The notes beneath the pieces are model-generated. The model was not told the DNA's origin, did no database searches, and saw nothing but the letters and a program-made list of their open reading frames with translations. A stretch of DNA of 64,000 bases, taken from Deltaproteobacteria bacterium (GTDB lineage Bacteria; Desulfobacterota; Desulfobacteria; Desulfobacterales; Desulfosarcinaceae). The first letter of the stretch is position 1, and each line of letters opens with the position of its first letter. The position numbers were made by a program, and so were the translations under genes. Shown here piece after piece: positions 55,647 through 63,491 of this stretch. The stretch lies in contig JAKALP010000021.1 of assembly GCA_021824175.1 (NCBI GenBank), positions 1 to 64,000 of the forward strand. The letters are read 5' to 3'.

Positions 55647-56090
55647 CTATTTAATCTTTTTAGCCACTGATTTACCGTAATCCTGACACGCCTTCATCCC
55701 TTCCTGGGTGGCGATGATATGCTCTTTCAAATTAAGCGCGCCCAACTCCGTCATATCCATTTTATAGACGTGCTGCATGGTGTCGAAAATCATAGGACCG
55801 GATTCCCCACTATGAGTGTAGGCGCAAAAGGCGCCACCCATTTTTCCTGTGAGATTGGCTTTTTGAGCCAGGAATAAGAAATTTTTCATACCTTCAGTCA
55901 TGTCACGATGATAGGTGGGACAGCCAAAAATGAAACCATCATAAGCGGCAAGATCTTTTTCACTCTTGATTTCCGAAACCTTGCGCAACACAGGCTCATG
56001 GCCGCCCATGCGAATGCCTTCAGCGATTAAGTTGGCCATTTTTTCCGTCATTCCGGTTCTACTGATATAGGCTACAAGGATCTTGTGCAT
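55647..56090 (-). CDS. Flavodoxin-family protein
   Basis: A 147-residue flavodoxin-like protein. The FMN phosphate loop is SRTGMTEKMA (residues 10-19), an altered T-x-T-G-x-T. GFIFGCPTYHRDMTEGMKNF supplies the first aromatic-flanked loop, and FCAYTHSGESGPMI the second. Such proteins replace ferredoxin in electron transfer; the gene ends a cluster with cooS and the Grx/FTR pair. Confidence 0.88.
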   Translation of the reverse strand: MHKILVAYISRTGMTEKMANLIAEGIRMGGHEPVLRKVSEIKSEKDLAAYDGFIFGCPTYHRDMTEGMKNFLFLAQKANLTGKMGGAFCAYTHSGESGPMIFDTMQHVYKMDMTELGALNLKEHIIATQEGMKACQDYGKSVAKKIK

Positions 56091-56136
56091 GGGTTACTCC
56101 TCCTTGTTTTAGTTTTAGCTAATAAGTTCAATGAGA

Positions 56137-56322
56137 TTATTTATCCTCAATCGCAAATCGTGCCAGATTAGATTTTTGGGGAACAAATTCGCCGATGGGC
56201 ACCAGTTTTTTATTGAATTTGACGCAGTCAACAACCGTATTCCATAATTTCTGCAGCTGTTTGGTCTCCTCATTGCTCTCTGGTGTAAATTCAACAAGAT
56301 TTTTTTCAACACTGATTTTCAT
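56137..56322 (-). CDS. Small protein upstream of the flavodoxin gene
   Basis: A 61-residue soluble protein (MKISVEKNLVEFTPESNEET ...) with a ribosome site GGGGGAA before the ATG at 56322. It contains a central helical stretch LQKLWNTVVDCVKFNKKL and no cysteine pair or membrane segment. It lies 46 bases upstream of the flavodoxin gene on the same strand. No family is recognised. An upstream extension of the frame is not supported. Confidence 0.6.
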   Translation of the reverse strand: MKISVEKNLVEFTPESNEETKQLQKLWNTVVDCVKFNKKLVPIGEFVPQKSNLARFAIEDK

Positions 56323-56869
56323 AAATTCCCCCTTTGTTAAATCGCTTATGGGTGCTTTTGACGATCCTCGCATAATTGGGTCGCGAAGTAATCTTTCCGC
56401 TATTCTCGCCTTTTGGATTCGATCGACTCCAAATAAAATCAAGAAGCATGCCACGACCCTTGATAGCCCGATCAAAAAATATAATAAATAATATCAATCT
56501 ATTCAGAATCTATGACGACCCTATCTTGGCCAGATGTGTTTCCTGCAGATCAACGGCGAGACATAGATGTCTCATGAACTCCGAAGCCAGAGGCGAGACG
56601 CAACCATTTATTAATTTCCAGGTGTGTAGGAAGATACGAAAGCAAACCGTTTTAAAGAAAATAAACACGATTGAGACGCAAAAGCAAGAATCTTGCGCTG
56701 GAGCTTTAGCTGGATTAGCCAGTTCCCCGGATGGGCCTGCTATACTGAAAACCGCTTAAAGACGCTGCACTTTATGGTTTATTTTTCGGCTCACACATGA
56801 TACCGATTCCTGATAAATTCACGGCCTCAGGCGGCTTTAAAATATCGTCAAGATCAAAAGGAGACCTCC
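56323..56869. other. Long intergenic region upstream of citrate synthase
   Basis: About 547 bases, AT-rich near 56470-56500. A short inverted repeat GAGACAT/ATGTCTC lies at 56558-56573. AAAAGGAG at 56856-56863 is the citrate synthase ribosome site. A 127-codon frame at 56376-56759 shows no recognisable family, so no gene is called. Confidence 0.45.
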
Positions 56870-58051
56870 ATGGCAGAAGAATGCACCCCGACTATTAATA
56901 CCGGATTGCGAGGCGTAACGGTAGCCAGCACTAAAATAAGCGACGTAATCGGCGCCAAAGGAAAATTAATCTACCGTGGCTATTTGGCTTCGGACTTGGC
57001 TGCCAAAGCCGGCTTTGAAGAGATTGTGCACCTTTTGCTTTTTGAGAAGCTGCCCAACAAGGATCAGTTGACTTCACTAAAACAACAATTGGCGGCCGAG
57101 CGCCAGATTCCGAAGTCCATTATTGAAGCCCTCAAAACCTGTCCGCCCAGCGCGCTGCCCATGGATGTATTGCAGGCCGCGGTTGCCCTGCTGGCCACTA
57201 CTGATAAAGAAGCCGCGGACAAATCGCGCCCTATGGCCACGCGCAAAGCCATCCGGCTGATTGCCAAACTCGCCACCGTTCTTGCCGCCTGGGAACGCAT
57301 TCGCAAGGGCAAGGAGCCCGTGACCCCGGATCCAACCATGAACCATGCCGCCAACTTCCTCTACATGCTCACGGGCCAGAAACCCAATCCCGACTTGGTT
57401 CATTTCATGGATGTGGCTTTAGTGCTGCATGCTGAACACTCGTTCAACGCCTCTACTTTCGCGGCCCGTGAAGTGGCCTCCACCCGCGCCCATATGTATG
57501 CCGCGGTTTCGGCTGCCATCGGCTCTCTCTCCGGCGAACTACACGGCGGCGCCAACGTACGGGTGATGGAGATGCTGCTGGAGATAGGCAGCCCCGACCG
57601 CATCGCCAGCTACATTAATAAAACCTTGGATGAAGGCAAACTTATTATGGGCCTGGGTCATGCCGTGTATCAAACCGATGACCCCCGGGCCCACATCCTG
57701 GCCCCCATGTCCAAACGGGCCGGTGAACTGGCCGGAGACACACGCTGGTATGAAATCTCAACGATCTTGGAAAAAGAGGGCAAGAAGATCTTCAAGGAAC
57801 GCAAGAAAATTGACATCTATGTCAATGTCGATTTCTACAGCGCTTCACTGTATTACTCCATGGGCATCCCGGTGGACCTGTACACCCCAATTTTCGCTAT
57901 CTCCCGAGTGGCTGGATGGTGTGCACATGTGATCGAGGAACAGTACGCCGAAGCAGCACCAAAACCGATGCTGTACCGGCCGGAGTCCAAATATATTGGC
58001 GAGTATTGCGGGCCTGACGAATGTAGTTTTGTGCCCATTGAGAAACGTTAG
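56870..58051 (+). CDS. Citrate/2-methylcitrate synthase
   Basis: A 393-residue enzyme of the citrate synthase family. Catalytic residues are visible: His in LHAEHSFNASTFAAR, His in GLGHAVYQTDDPRA, and Asp in NVDFYSASLYY. Length suits the smaller bacterial type II-like and 2-methylcitrate synthase group (about 370-390). Whether acetyl-CoA or propionyl-CoA is the preferred substrate cannot be told. With aceA and aceB it would start the glyoxylate bypass; with MmdABC it could also process propionyl-CoA. Confidence 0.9.
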   Translation: MAEECTPTINTGLRGVTVASTKISDVIGAKGKLIYRGYLASDLAAKAGFEEIVHLLLFEKLPNKDQLTSLKQQLAAERQIPKSIIEALKTCPPSALPMDVLQAAVALLATTDKEAADKSRPMATRKAIRLIAKLATVLAAWERIRKGKEPVTPDPTMNHAANFLYMLTGQKPNPDLVHFMDVALVLHAEHSFNASTFAAREVASTRAHMYAAVSAAIGSLSGELHGGANVRVMEMLLEIGSPDRIASYINKTLDEGKLIMGLGHAVYQTDDPRAHILAPMSKRAGELAGDTRWYEISTILEKEGKKIFKERKKIDIYVNVDFYSASLYYSMGIPVDLYTPIFAISRVAGWCAHVIEEQYAEAAPKPMLYRPESKYIGEYCGPDECSFVPIEKR

Positions 58052-58060
58052 CGGAAAGCG

Positions 58061-58098
58061 CCGGAGGGTTAAGGCGGCCCACTGCCCATACCCTCCGG
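58061..58098 (+). other. Stem-loop after citrate synthase
   Basis: CCGGAGGGT (58061-58069) pairs with ACCCTCCGG (58090-58098), with no T-run after it. It may be a processing or weak termination site between the synthase and the Fur-type gene. Confidence 0.5.
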
Positions 58099-58123
58099 AA
58101 AATAAACCGGAAACAACCCAAAC

Positions 58124-58600
58124 ATGAATGACCGAGCCAATAATATCAGAGAGCTGGATCGCGCCGACAAGCTGCGAATGACCCAGCAGCGGCGGGTCAT
58201 CCTGGAAGAGCTGCGCAAGACCCACAATCATCCCACCGCCGATGCCCTTTACGAGCAAGTACGCAAACGCCTGCCTCGGATCAGCTTGGGAACCGTCTAT
58301 CGTAACCTTGAAATATTGACTGCGCTTGGAGAGATCCAAACCCTGGAGTTGAGCGGCAGCCAGAAACGGTATGATGGCATCCCCCAGAAGCACTACCACA
58401 TCCGCTGTATCCACTGCGAACGCCTGGACGATGCCCCCATCGCGCCCCTCAACACCCTGGAAGATGAGCTTTATGGGGCCACGGTTTACACCATCATGGG
58501 CCACCGGTTGGAGTTCATTGGACTATGTCCGGAATGTTCCCGAAACGAACAAGCCCGCCAAATGGCTGAAAAAACTCTCTCCGCCACAGGCAAGGGATGA
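58124..58600 (+). CDS. Fur/PerR-family transcriptional regulator
   Basis: A 158-residue metalloregulator. The DNA-binding part is RMTQQRRVILEELRKTHNHP and ISLGTVYRNLEILTALGEIQ. The metal part is KHYHIRCIHCERLDD, with the second CxxC in GLCPECSRN, forming the structural zinc site. The missing His-His-Asp-His stretch of Fur suggests a PerR-like peroxide sensor. It follows citrate synthase by 72 bases on the same strand. The target genes are not evident. Confidence 0.9.
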   Translation: MNDRANNIRELDRADKLRMTQQRRVILEELRKTHNHPTADALYEQVRKRLPRISLGTVYRNLEILTALGEIQTLELSGSQKRYDGIPQKHYHIRCIHCERLDDAPIAPLNTLEDELYGATVYTIMGHRLEFIGLCPECSRNEQARQMAEKTLSATGKG

Positions 58601-58658
58601 GATAAAATTGCCCCTCTGGCTATTCAGGGCAATAATCCAAACCGACAGAGCAAAGCAC

Positions 58659-59018
58659 TTATGCGGCTGCTAACTCTTTGCGCAACCATTCCTTAACAAC
58701 CCCCTCAATACTGTAAACGCCCTTGAGGGAACCATTCTCTTTAATGAATTGCAGGTGGATGCTTTTGGGCATTTCAATATGAGCCAGCTCTTCGGCGCCA
58801 TCGGAGTTGCGACGGATCAGATAAATCACTGGCGGCTCTTTCCAGGTGCTGATGGCAAAATAAAAAGTTTCATCTTTTTTGGACCGAATCACGTAGTTGC
58901 CCCTGGCCCAGTTATTGCCCCACTCCAAATAAAGCCGCACCGCTTCTTCAGGAGTCATCTCCCAGTCGATGGCATCGAGGAGATTACGATCTTGTTTTAT
59001 CTTATTAAGCACATCCAT
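58659..59018 (-). CDS. DVU0772-type conserved protein
   Basis: A 119-residue cytoplasmic protein of a lineage-restricted deltaproteobacterial family (the name follows the Desulfovibrio vulgaris locus; recognition is from memory). LLDAIDWEMTPEEAVRLYLEWGNNW is the family core, followed by a beta-rich half and a helical end. It has no catalytic motif. It converges with the Fur/PerR gene. The function is unknown. Confidence 0.65.
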   Translation of the reverse strand: MDVLNKIKQDRNLLDAIDWEMTPEEAVRLYLEWGNNWARGNYVIRSKKDETFYFAISTWKEPPVIYLIRRNSDGAEELAHIEMPKSIHLQFIKENGSLKGVYSIEGVVKEWLRKELAAA

Positions 59019-59167
59019 GGTTGCATCCTTTCAATGTTCTCAGCCCGGTTCAATTGGGTTCAAGTTAAGCCTGACTTTTGGGGATGCAATGTGTGAATTG
59101 GAAAAACGCGCAGGCGGCAGGAGGACGAACTCCGGAGGGATTTTTAGCCTTATCTATAAAATCCGAC

Positions 59168-59671
59168 TCATGTTTGTTCGTAGTGCTGTTCAAAGCTTGC
59201 GATTGTGCCTTCATCCATGATTTTCAGACGGCGCATCATTTTGGCGCTCAGCAGGGCAAAGCGGCCGGTGGATTGGGCGCAGAGCTGCTCATTTTCATCG
59301 TAAAGAGCGGCTTTAACCAGGGCTTCGGTGTTTTTGACTACCCGATCCACCCATCCCTCAGTGCGAACCGTGGTGTTGGGCGCCACGGGCAGGATAAATT
59401 CGGTTTCCATAGTACGGGTCAAAATCAACCGTTTGAGCAGGTGGATCGCGGCCCAGCTCATGGTTTCATCCAACAAAGTAGTGATAATTCCACCATGGAT
59501 GAGGTTACCCCACCCACATAAATGACCAGGCAACATCACTTCACTGGCCACGCGTTCGCCATTGCAAGCCAGTTTCATATGCAGCCCGAAAGGATTTTTC
59601 GATCCGCAGGCAAAGCAATGGTTATCACGAATGAAATTCTCGATGGGAACAAAAGTAGGTGGGGCTGACAT
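59168..59671 (-). CDS. PaaI-type hotdog thioesterase
   Basis: A 167-residue protein. FIRDNHCFACGSKNPFGLHM and GWGNLIHGGIITTLLDETMS are typical of the group, the latter carrying the catalytic helix with the GG and the acidic residue. The CFACG segment is shared with the protein at 25404-25871. It is likely an acyl-CoA thioesterase or editing enzyme. It lies divergent to the SDR operon. Confidence 0.87.
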   Translation of the reverse strand: MSAPPTFVPIENFIRDNHCFACGSKNPFGLHMKLACNGERVASEVMLPGHLCGWGNLIHGGIITTLLDETMSWAAIHLLKRLILTRTMETEFILPVAPNTTVRTEGWVDRVVKNTEALVKAALYDENEQLCAQSTGRFALLSAKMMRRLKIMDEGTIASFEQHYEQT

Positions 59672-59984
59672 GAGTGGCTATCCTTAATAATATCATTTGA
59701 ATACCTGCAGACAGATTCAATTCTGACACTATAGCCGAAACCATCACCAAGCACATTATCATGGCCCGCAAGGTACATCACCATGCGAAGAAAAAAAAGA
59801 TGGTATTTGTTATTTCAAAAACGATGGGGCGATAGTTTCCCAAAATCCACTGCCCCATGCTATTGAAGAAAATACCCATTTCGCCCAACGAGGTGACTGC
59901 GTTTAAATATGAGTTCACGTTAAGGCTTCCTGTAAAAATCCATCACCTCAAATGCGAACTCATCAAACCATCGGGAGAATAACC
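59672..59984. other. Divergent region of thioesterase and SDR genes
   Basis: About 313 bases. It has an A-rich run at about 59790-59800 and short inverted repeats (ATGAGTTC 59909-59916 with GAACTCAT 59956-59963). GGGAGA at 59973-59978 is the SDR ribosome site. No RNA gene is evident. Confidence 0.45.
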
Positions 59985-60749
59985 ATGGATTTGAATTTGA
60001 AAGGTAAAAAGGTGTTAATCACCGGCGGGTCCAAGGGGATTGGCCGGGCCTGTGCCGAGTTGCTGGCGGCCGAGGGCTGCACGCTCCACCTGGCTGCCAG
60101 AGGGGAAGAGGCATTGCGCCAGACCAAAGAGACGATCGCGTCCCAATATCAAACCACCATTGCCCTTCACGCTATCGATTTGACAAAAGGTGATTCCGCG
60201 CGCGCACTAGCCACGGCCTGCACTGAAATCGATATATTGATCAATAACGCCGGGGCCATTCCCCGTGGCGACCTTTGGCAGATCAAGGAGCCCCAATGGC
60301 GCGAAGCATGGGATCTCAAGGTGTTTGGCTATATCAACCTGTGCCGGGAGGTATATCCCCTGATGCGTGCGCGTGGCAAGGGCGTCATCATCAACATTAT
60401 TGGTGCGGCCGGTGAGCGGCCCCACTGGGAGTATATCGCCGGTGGAACGGGAAATGCCGCCCTGATGGCTTTTACCCGGGCTTTGGGTGCGCGCAGTCTG
60501 CGGGACGGCATCCGTGTGCTGGCAATTAATCCCGGCCTGATCAAAACCGCACGGCTGGAGATACTTTTACGCAGCGGTGCTCAAAAGAGGTTTGGCGACC
60601 CGGAACGCTGGCGTGAATTGCTTCCCAAGGACCCGCCGGCTGGAGAGCCGATGGATATCGCCAACTTTGTGGCCTTTCTGGCTTCGGAACGCGCCCGTTT
60701 CGCCACCGGCAGCGTGGTTACTGTGGATGGTGGGTATGCGGCTATGTAG
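59985..60749 (+). CDS. Short-chain dehydrogenase/reductase with altered active site
   Basis: A 254-residue Rossmann protein. The nucleotide loop is TGGSKGIGRA (residues 13-22), and NNAG is present. The catalytic region reads NIIGAAGERPHWEYIAGGTG: the tyrosine is kept, but the expected lysine four residues later is glycine and the serine is absent. This matches a known subgroup of SDRs with non-classical catalysis rather than a damaged gene. The ATG at 59985 follows GGGAGA by six bases. It starts an operon with a hydrolase and an enoyl-CoA hydratase. Confidence 0.88.
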   Translation: MDLNLKGKKVLITGGSKGIGRACAELLAAEGCTLHLAARGEEALRQTKETIASQYQTTIALHAIDLTKGDSARALATACTEIDILINNAGAIPRGDLWQIKEPQWREAWDLKVFGYINLCREVYPLMRARGKGVIINIIGAAGERPHWEYIAGGTGNAALMAFTRALGARSLRDGIRVLAINPGLIKTARLEILLRSGAQKRFGDPERWRELLPKDPPAGEPMDIANFVAFLASERARFATGSVVTVDGGYAAM

Positions 60750-60824
60750 TTGCTTCGTGGGATGGCTATCCTGAGTAAGTGCTTTAGGGCCCAAGAGCAA
60801 CCCCTTCTTCCGGTGAATGCAGAT

Positions 60825-61562
60825 ATGAGCCCTCTCAATGGTCAAAAGCTGATCTTTCTGCCCGGGCTGGATGGCACTGGCATCTCTATTGAACCCCTCC
60901 GCAAAATTCTTCCATCGGAAGTAAAGGTGCAGACTATCCGCTATCCCGCAAAAGAGCGCTTAAATATAGATCAAACCGTTCAGTGGGCCGCGGATCAAAT
61001 AACTCCTAAGGAAGAAGTCGTTGTCCTGGCCGAATCGTTTTCAGGCCCCGTGGCCGTGGTGTTGGTAGCCTCGGGTCGCATCCGGGCTAAGGCCTTGATA
61101 CTTTGCGCGACCTTTGCACGCGCGCCGCGGCCGCGATTGTTGGGCTTAAGGAGGTATTTGCCTATAGCAACGTTGTTAAAGTTGCCATGGCCTATTTCCA
61201 TCTTGAAGTATTTTGTAAAAGGCGGGCGGCATAGTGCTGAAGTACTGCTTGGGTTGTGGAAACAAATAAAACCGGTTGTTCCGATCGAGATTCTCCTTCA
61301 TCGGCTCGAGGTCATCCACCAGCTGGATGTCCGGCCGTGGCTGAAACGCGTGAAGGTCCCCTGTCTATACCTGCAAGCCACTGGGGACCACACTGTGCCT
61401 GCTGGCGCGCTTTCGGATTTTACTTCCGCCATACCCCACTTAAAGGTGGCGCGAATCGATGGTCCTCATTTTCTTCTTCAGGCCCAGCCCCGTAGATCGC
61501 TCGCAGCGATCGAAGATTTTCTACAACACCTAACCGACTCCATGCCGCAGGAGGTTTCATGA
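60825..61562 (+). CDS. Alpha/beta hydrolase
   Basis: A 245-residue serine hydrolase. LIFLPGLDGTG near the N-terminus forms the oxyanion region, AESFSG (variant of GxSxG) holds the nucleophile, and DGPHFLLQAQP the catalytic histidine. An in-frame ATG at 60762 would add 21 residues; the shorter start has GGTGA upstream and the fold begins there. It overlaps the enoyl-CoA hydratase start by 4 bases. The substrate is unknown, but the operon suggests an ester or acyl intermediate. Confidence 0.82.
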   Translation: MSPLNGQKLIFLPGLDGTGISIEPLRKILPSEVKVQTIRYPAKERLNIDQTVQWAADQITPKEEVVVLAESFSGPVAVVLVASGRIRAKALILCATFARAPRPRLLGLRRYLPIATLLKLPWPISILKYFVKGGRHSAEVLLGLWKQIKPVVPIEILLHRLEVIHQLDVRPWLKRVKVPCLYLQATGDHTVPAGALSDFTSAIPHLKVARIDGPHFLLQAQPRRSLAAIEDFLQHLTDSMPQEVS

Positions 61563-62341
61563 ATGCTTTGGTTGATGTCACCCTAAATCATGGGATTGCT
61601 CATGTGATCCTGAATCGCCCCAATGCCTACAACGCTTTTGATCTTAAGATGATCACTGAATTAGCGCAGCAATTGACCCACATCGCTATGGACCCAGTCG
61701 TGCGGGGCGTCCTGTTGGCAGGCGAAGGAAAGGCGTTTTGCGCCGGAGGCGACCTGAAATGGGTGGTTGGTTACTCCAAAAGCGCCGGCGCATCCTTTCA
61801 CAAGTTGGCGGCCCAATTTCACGCCGCCATTCTTGAAATCCGACGCATGCGCAAACCCGTGGTGGCCGCAGTGCATGGTGTCGCCGCCGGCGGCGGTTTT
61901 TCATTGGCCATGGCCTGCGATTTCCGAATCATGGAGCAGTCGGCCACTCTCCGGCAGGCCTATTCTTCCAGTGGGTTGTGTATCGATGGGGGCGGCACCT
62001 TTACTTTGCCGCGTTTGGTGGGATTGGCCCGCGCCATGGAGATCGCCGCCTTTGACCAGCCTATTTCTTCCCAGCAAGCCTTGCAATGGGGTTTGGCGAC
62101 CCAAGTGGTAGCTGACGGCACGGCCCGTGAAGCCGCCATCACGATGTTGACCCGTATCACTGAAGGTTCATTGCACGCCTTTGGCTGGGCTAAACGGCTG
62201 CTCACAGATTCCTTTGGCCACTCACTCGAATTTCAACTGGAACTGGAACGTGAAGGACTATCCACATGCGCCAATCACCCCGAGGGCATGGAGGGCCTGA
62301 CCGCGTTCATCACAAAACGAAAACCGAATTTCAGCAAGTGA
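61559..62341 (+). CDS. Enoyl-CoA hydratase/isomerase family protein
   Basis: A 260-residue crotonase-fold enzyme. LNRPNAYNAFDLKMI, GEGKAFCAGGDLKW and HGVAAGGGFSLAMACDFRIM form the CoA and oxyanion-hole blocks. The crotonase family catalyses hydration, isomerisation or hydrolysis of acyl-CoA; which reaction applies here cannot be read from the sequence. The ATGA overlap with the hydrolase shows coupling. Confidence 0.9.
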   Translation: MNALVDVTLNHGIAHVILNRPNAYNAFDLKMITELAQQLTHIAMDPVVRGVLLAGEGKAFCAGGDLKWVVGYSKSAGASFHKLAAQFHAAILEIRRMRKPVVAAVHGVAAGGGFSLAMACDFRIMEQSATLRQAYSSSGLCIDGGGTFTLPRLVGLARAMEIAAFDQPISSQQALQWGLATQVVADGTAREAAITMLTRITEGSLHAFGWAKRLLTDSFGHSLEFQLELEREGLSTCANHPEGMEGLTAFITKRKPNFSK

Positions 62342-62604
62342 TCAGCTGGATCTTATTTTTTGTAACTCATTGAGGGATGGAATGCTATTCAATCGAAGAT
62401 ACATCACACCCGCAAAGAACTGAATCCCAAGTTGTGAGATGCCATGGCTGGATTCACGACTGCGCGGGTATGATGGAATATACGCTTCGTTGCCTACTTT
62501 TCCCAATGCGTTTTTCTTTCTCGCCAACCGCTTTGCAGGAGAAAACTGGCTTAAGCTGTGTCTTCCACTCCAAGCCCGCTGGTTCCCGTCTTCTCAGGTT
62601 CTAC

Positions 62605-63465
62605 CTACTGCCTGATCTTGGACTGGCGCAGCTGGATATAAGCATTTCGAAAAGAGACGTAGGGGTCCATGGCGGCTTTCTTGAGGGATTCGTAGTCACC
62701 GATACGGAAGGAAAGGTTGTTGAGCTGGTTGTAGGCGCCGACGCCAAGGGATGCTTCCCAGGGATTAATATATGCCACAGGATTGAGAAAGGCGTCGCCG
62801 ACCAGACCAGCGCTGTCTCTGAGGGTAGAGGGCCCTAAAAAAGGCAGCATCAGATAGAAACCATCTCCAATGCCGTAATCGGCCAAGGTCAGGCCCAGGT
62901 CCTCTTCTTTGGGATTGAGTTTTGGATTATTACGGGCCGGATTGCCGAAACCTAGGACGCCCACTGTAGAGTTGTAGAGAAATCGAGCCCACTCCGCTTC
63001 AGCGGCTTGCCCTTTGCCTTGTAAAATATTGTTCACGATGCGAACCGGTGCAGTAAGGTTGTAGAAAAAATTCTTCACCCCGCCGCGTGCCGGCGAGGGC
63101 ACCACGGCACGATAACCAACGGCCACCGGCTTCATGACCCAAAAGTAGAGCTTGTCGTTAAAAACATATATGGCCCGGTTGAACGGCTCCAAGGGGTCGG
63201 CTACTGTATAAATTTCTTCCGACCGATCTTCTGGCAAACCGGAATCATCTTCGAGCAGCGAGGCTTCCTCATCGCTCAAGGCGCTGGAATCCTCAGTAGA
63301 GGGTTTCGCGGGCGGCTGTGACGGCGAAGTTTCAGCTGCGGGGCTCATCTGGGGGTCTATTGCTTCAGGATCGAAATCGGCCTTTGGGCGGGCGCCCGCA
63401 CACCCGGCGAGAAGCCAACTTGCAATCGCAACCATCAGCACAGCCGCCAGAAGAATTGGTTTCAT
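62605..63465 (-). CDS. mlaA: Outer-membrane lipoprotein MlaA (VacJ)
   Basis: A 286-residue lipoprotein. The signal ends with LLAGCAG (lipobox). After an acidic, Pro/Ser-rich linker of about 60 residues comes the MlaA domain: DPLEPFNRAIYVFNDKLYFW, VGYRAVVPSPARGGVKNFFY, ADYGIGDGFYLMLPFLGPST and INPWEASLGVGAYNQLNNLS. It removes mislocalised phospholipids from the outer leaflet of the outer membrane. The ATG at 63465 has GCAGGA upstream. It lies 26 bases after mlaC. Confidence 0.93.
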   Translation of the reverse strand: MKPILLAAVLMVAIASWLLAGCAGARPKADFDPEAIDPQMSPAAETSPSQPPAKPSTEDSSALSDEEASLLEDDSGLPEDRSEEIYTVADPLEPFNRAIYVFNDKLYFWVMKPVAVGYRAVVPSPARGGVKNFFYNLTAPVRIVNNILQGKGQAAEAEWARFLYNSTVGVLGFGNPARNNPKLNPKEEDLGLTLADYGIGDGFYLMLPFLGPSTLRDSAGLVGDAFLNPVAYINPWEASLGVGAYNQLNNLSFRIGDYESLKKAAMDPYVSFRNAYIQLRQSKIRQ

Positions 63466-63491
63466 ATCCTGCTCAATTTCTGGTCGCAAAG

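Noticed and set aside
56376-56759. Plus-strand frame of 127 codons before citrate synthase
   Set aside because: No ribosome site, no recognisable motif, and composition unlike the neighbouring genes.
59890-59963. Interlocked short repeats in the SDR leader (GAGGTGA/TCACCTC and ATGAGTTC/GAACTCAT)
   Set aside because: Seven- and eight-base inverted repeats are expected by chance in a region of this length, and no further structure supports a pseudoknot.
62377-62838. Plus-strand frame of 153 codons
   Set aside because: Mostly antisense to mlaA; the part outside mlaA has no family pattern. The 263-base gap between the convergent genes shows nothing else.
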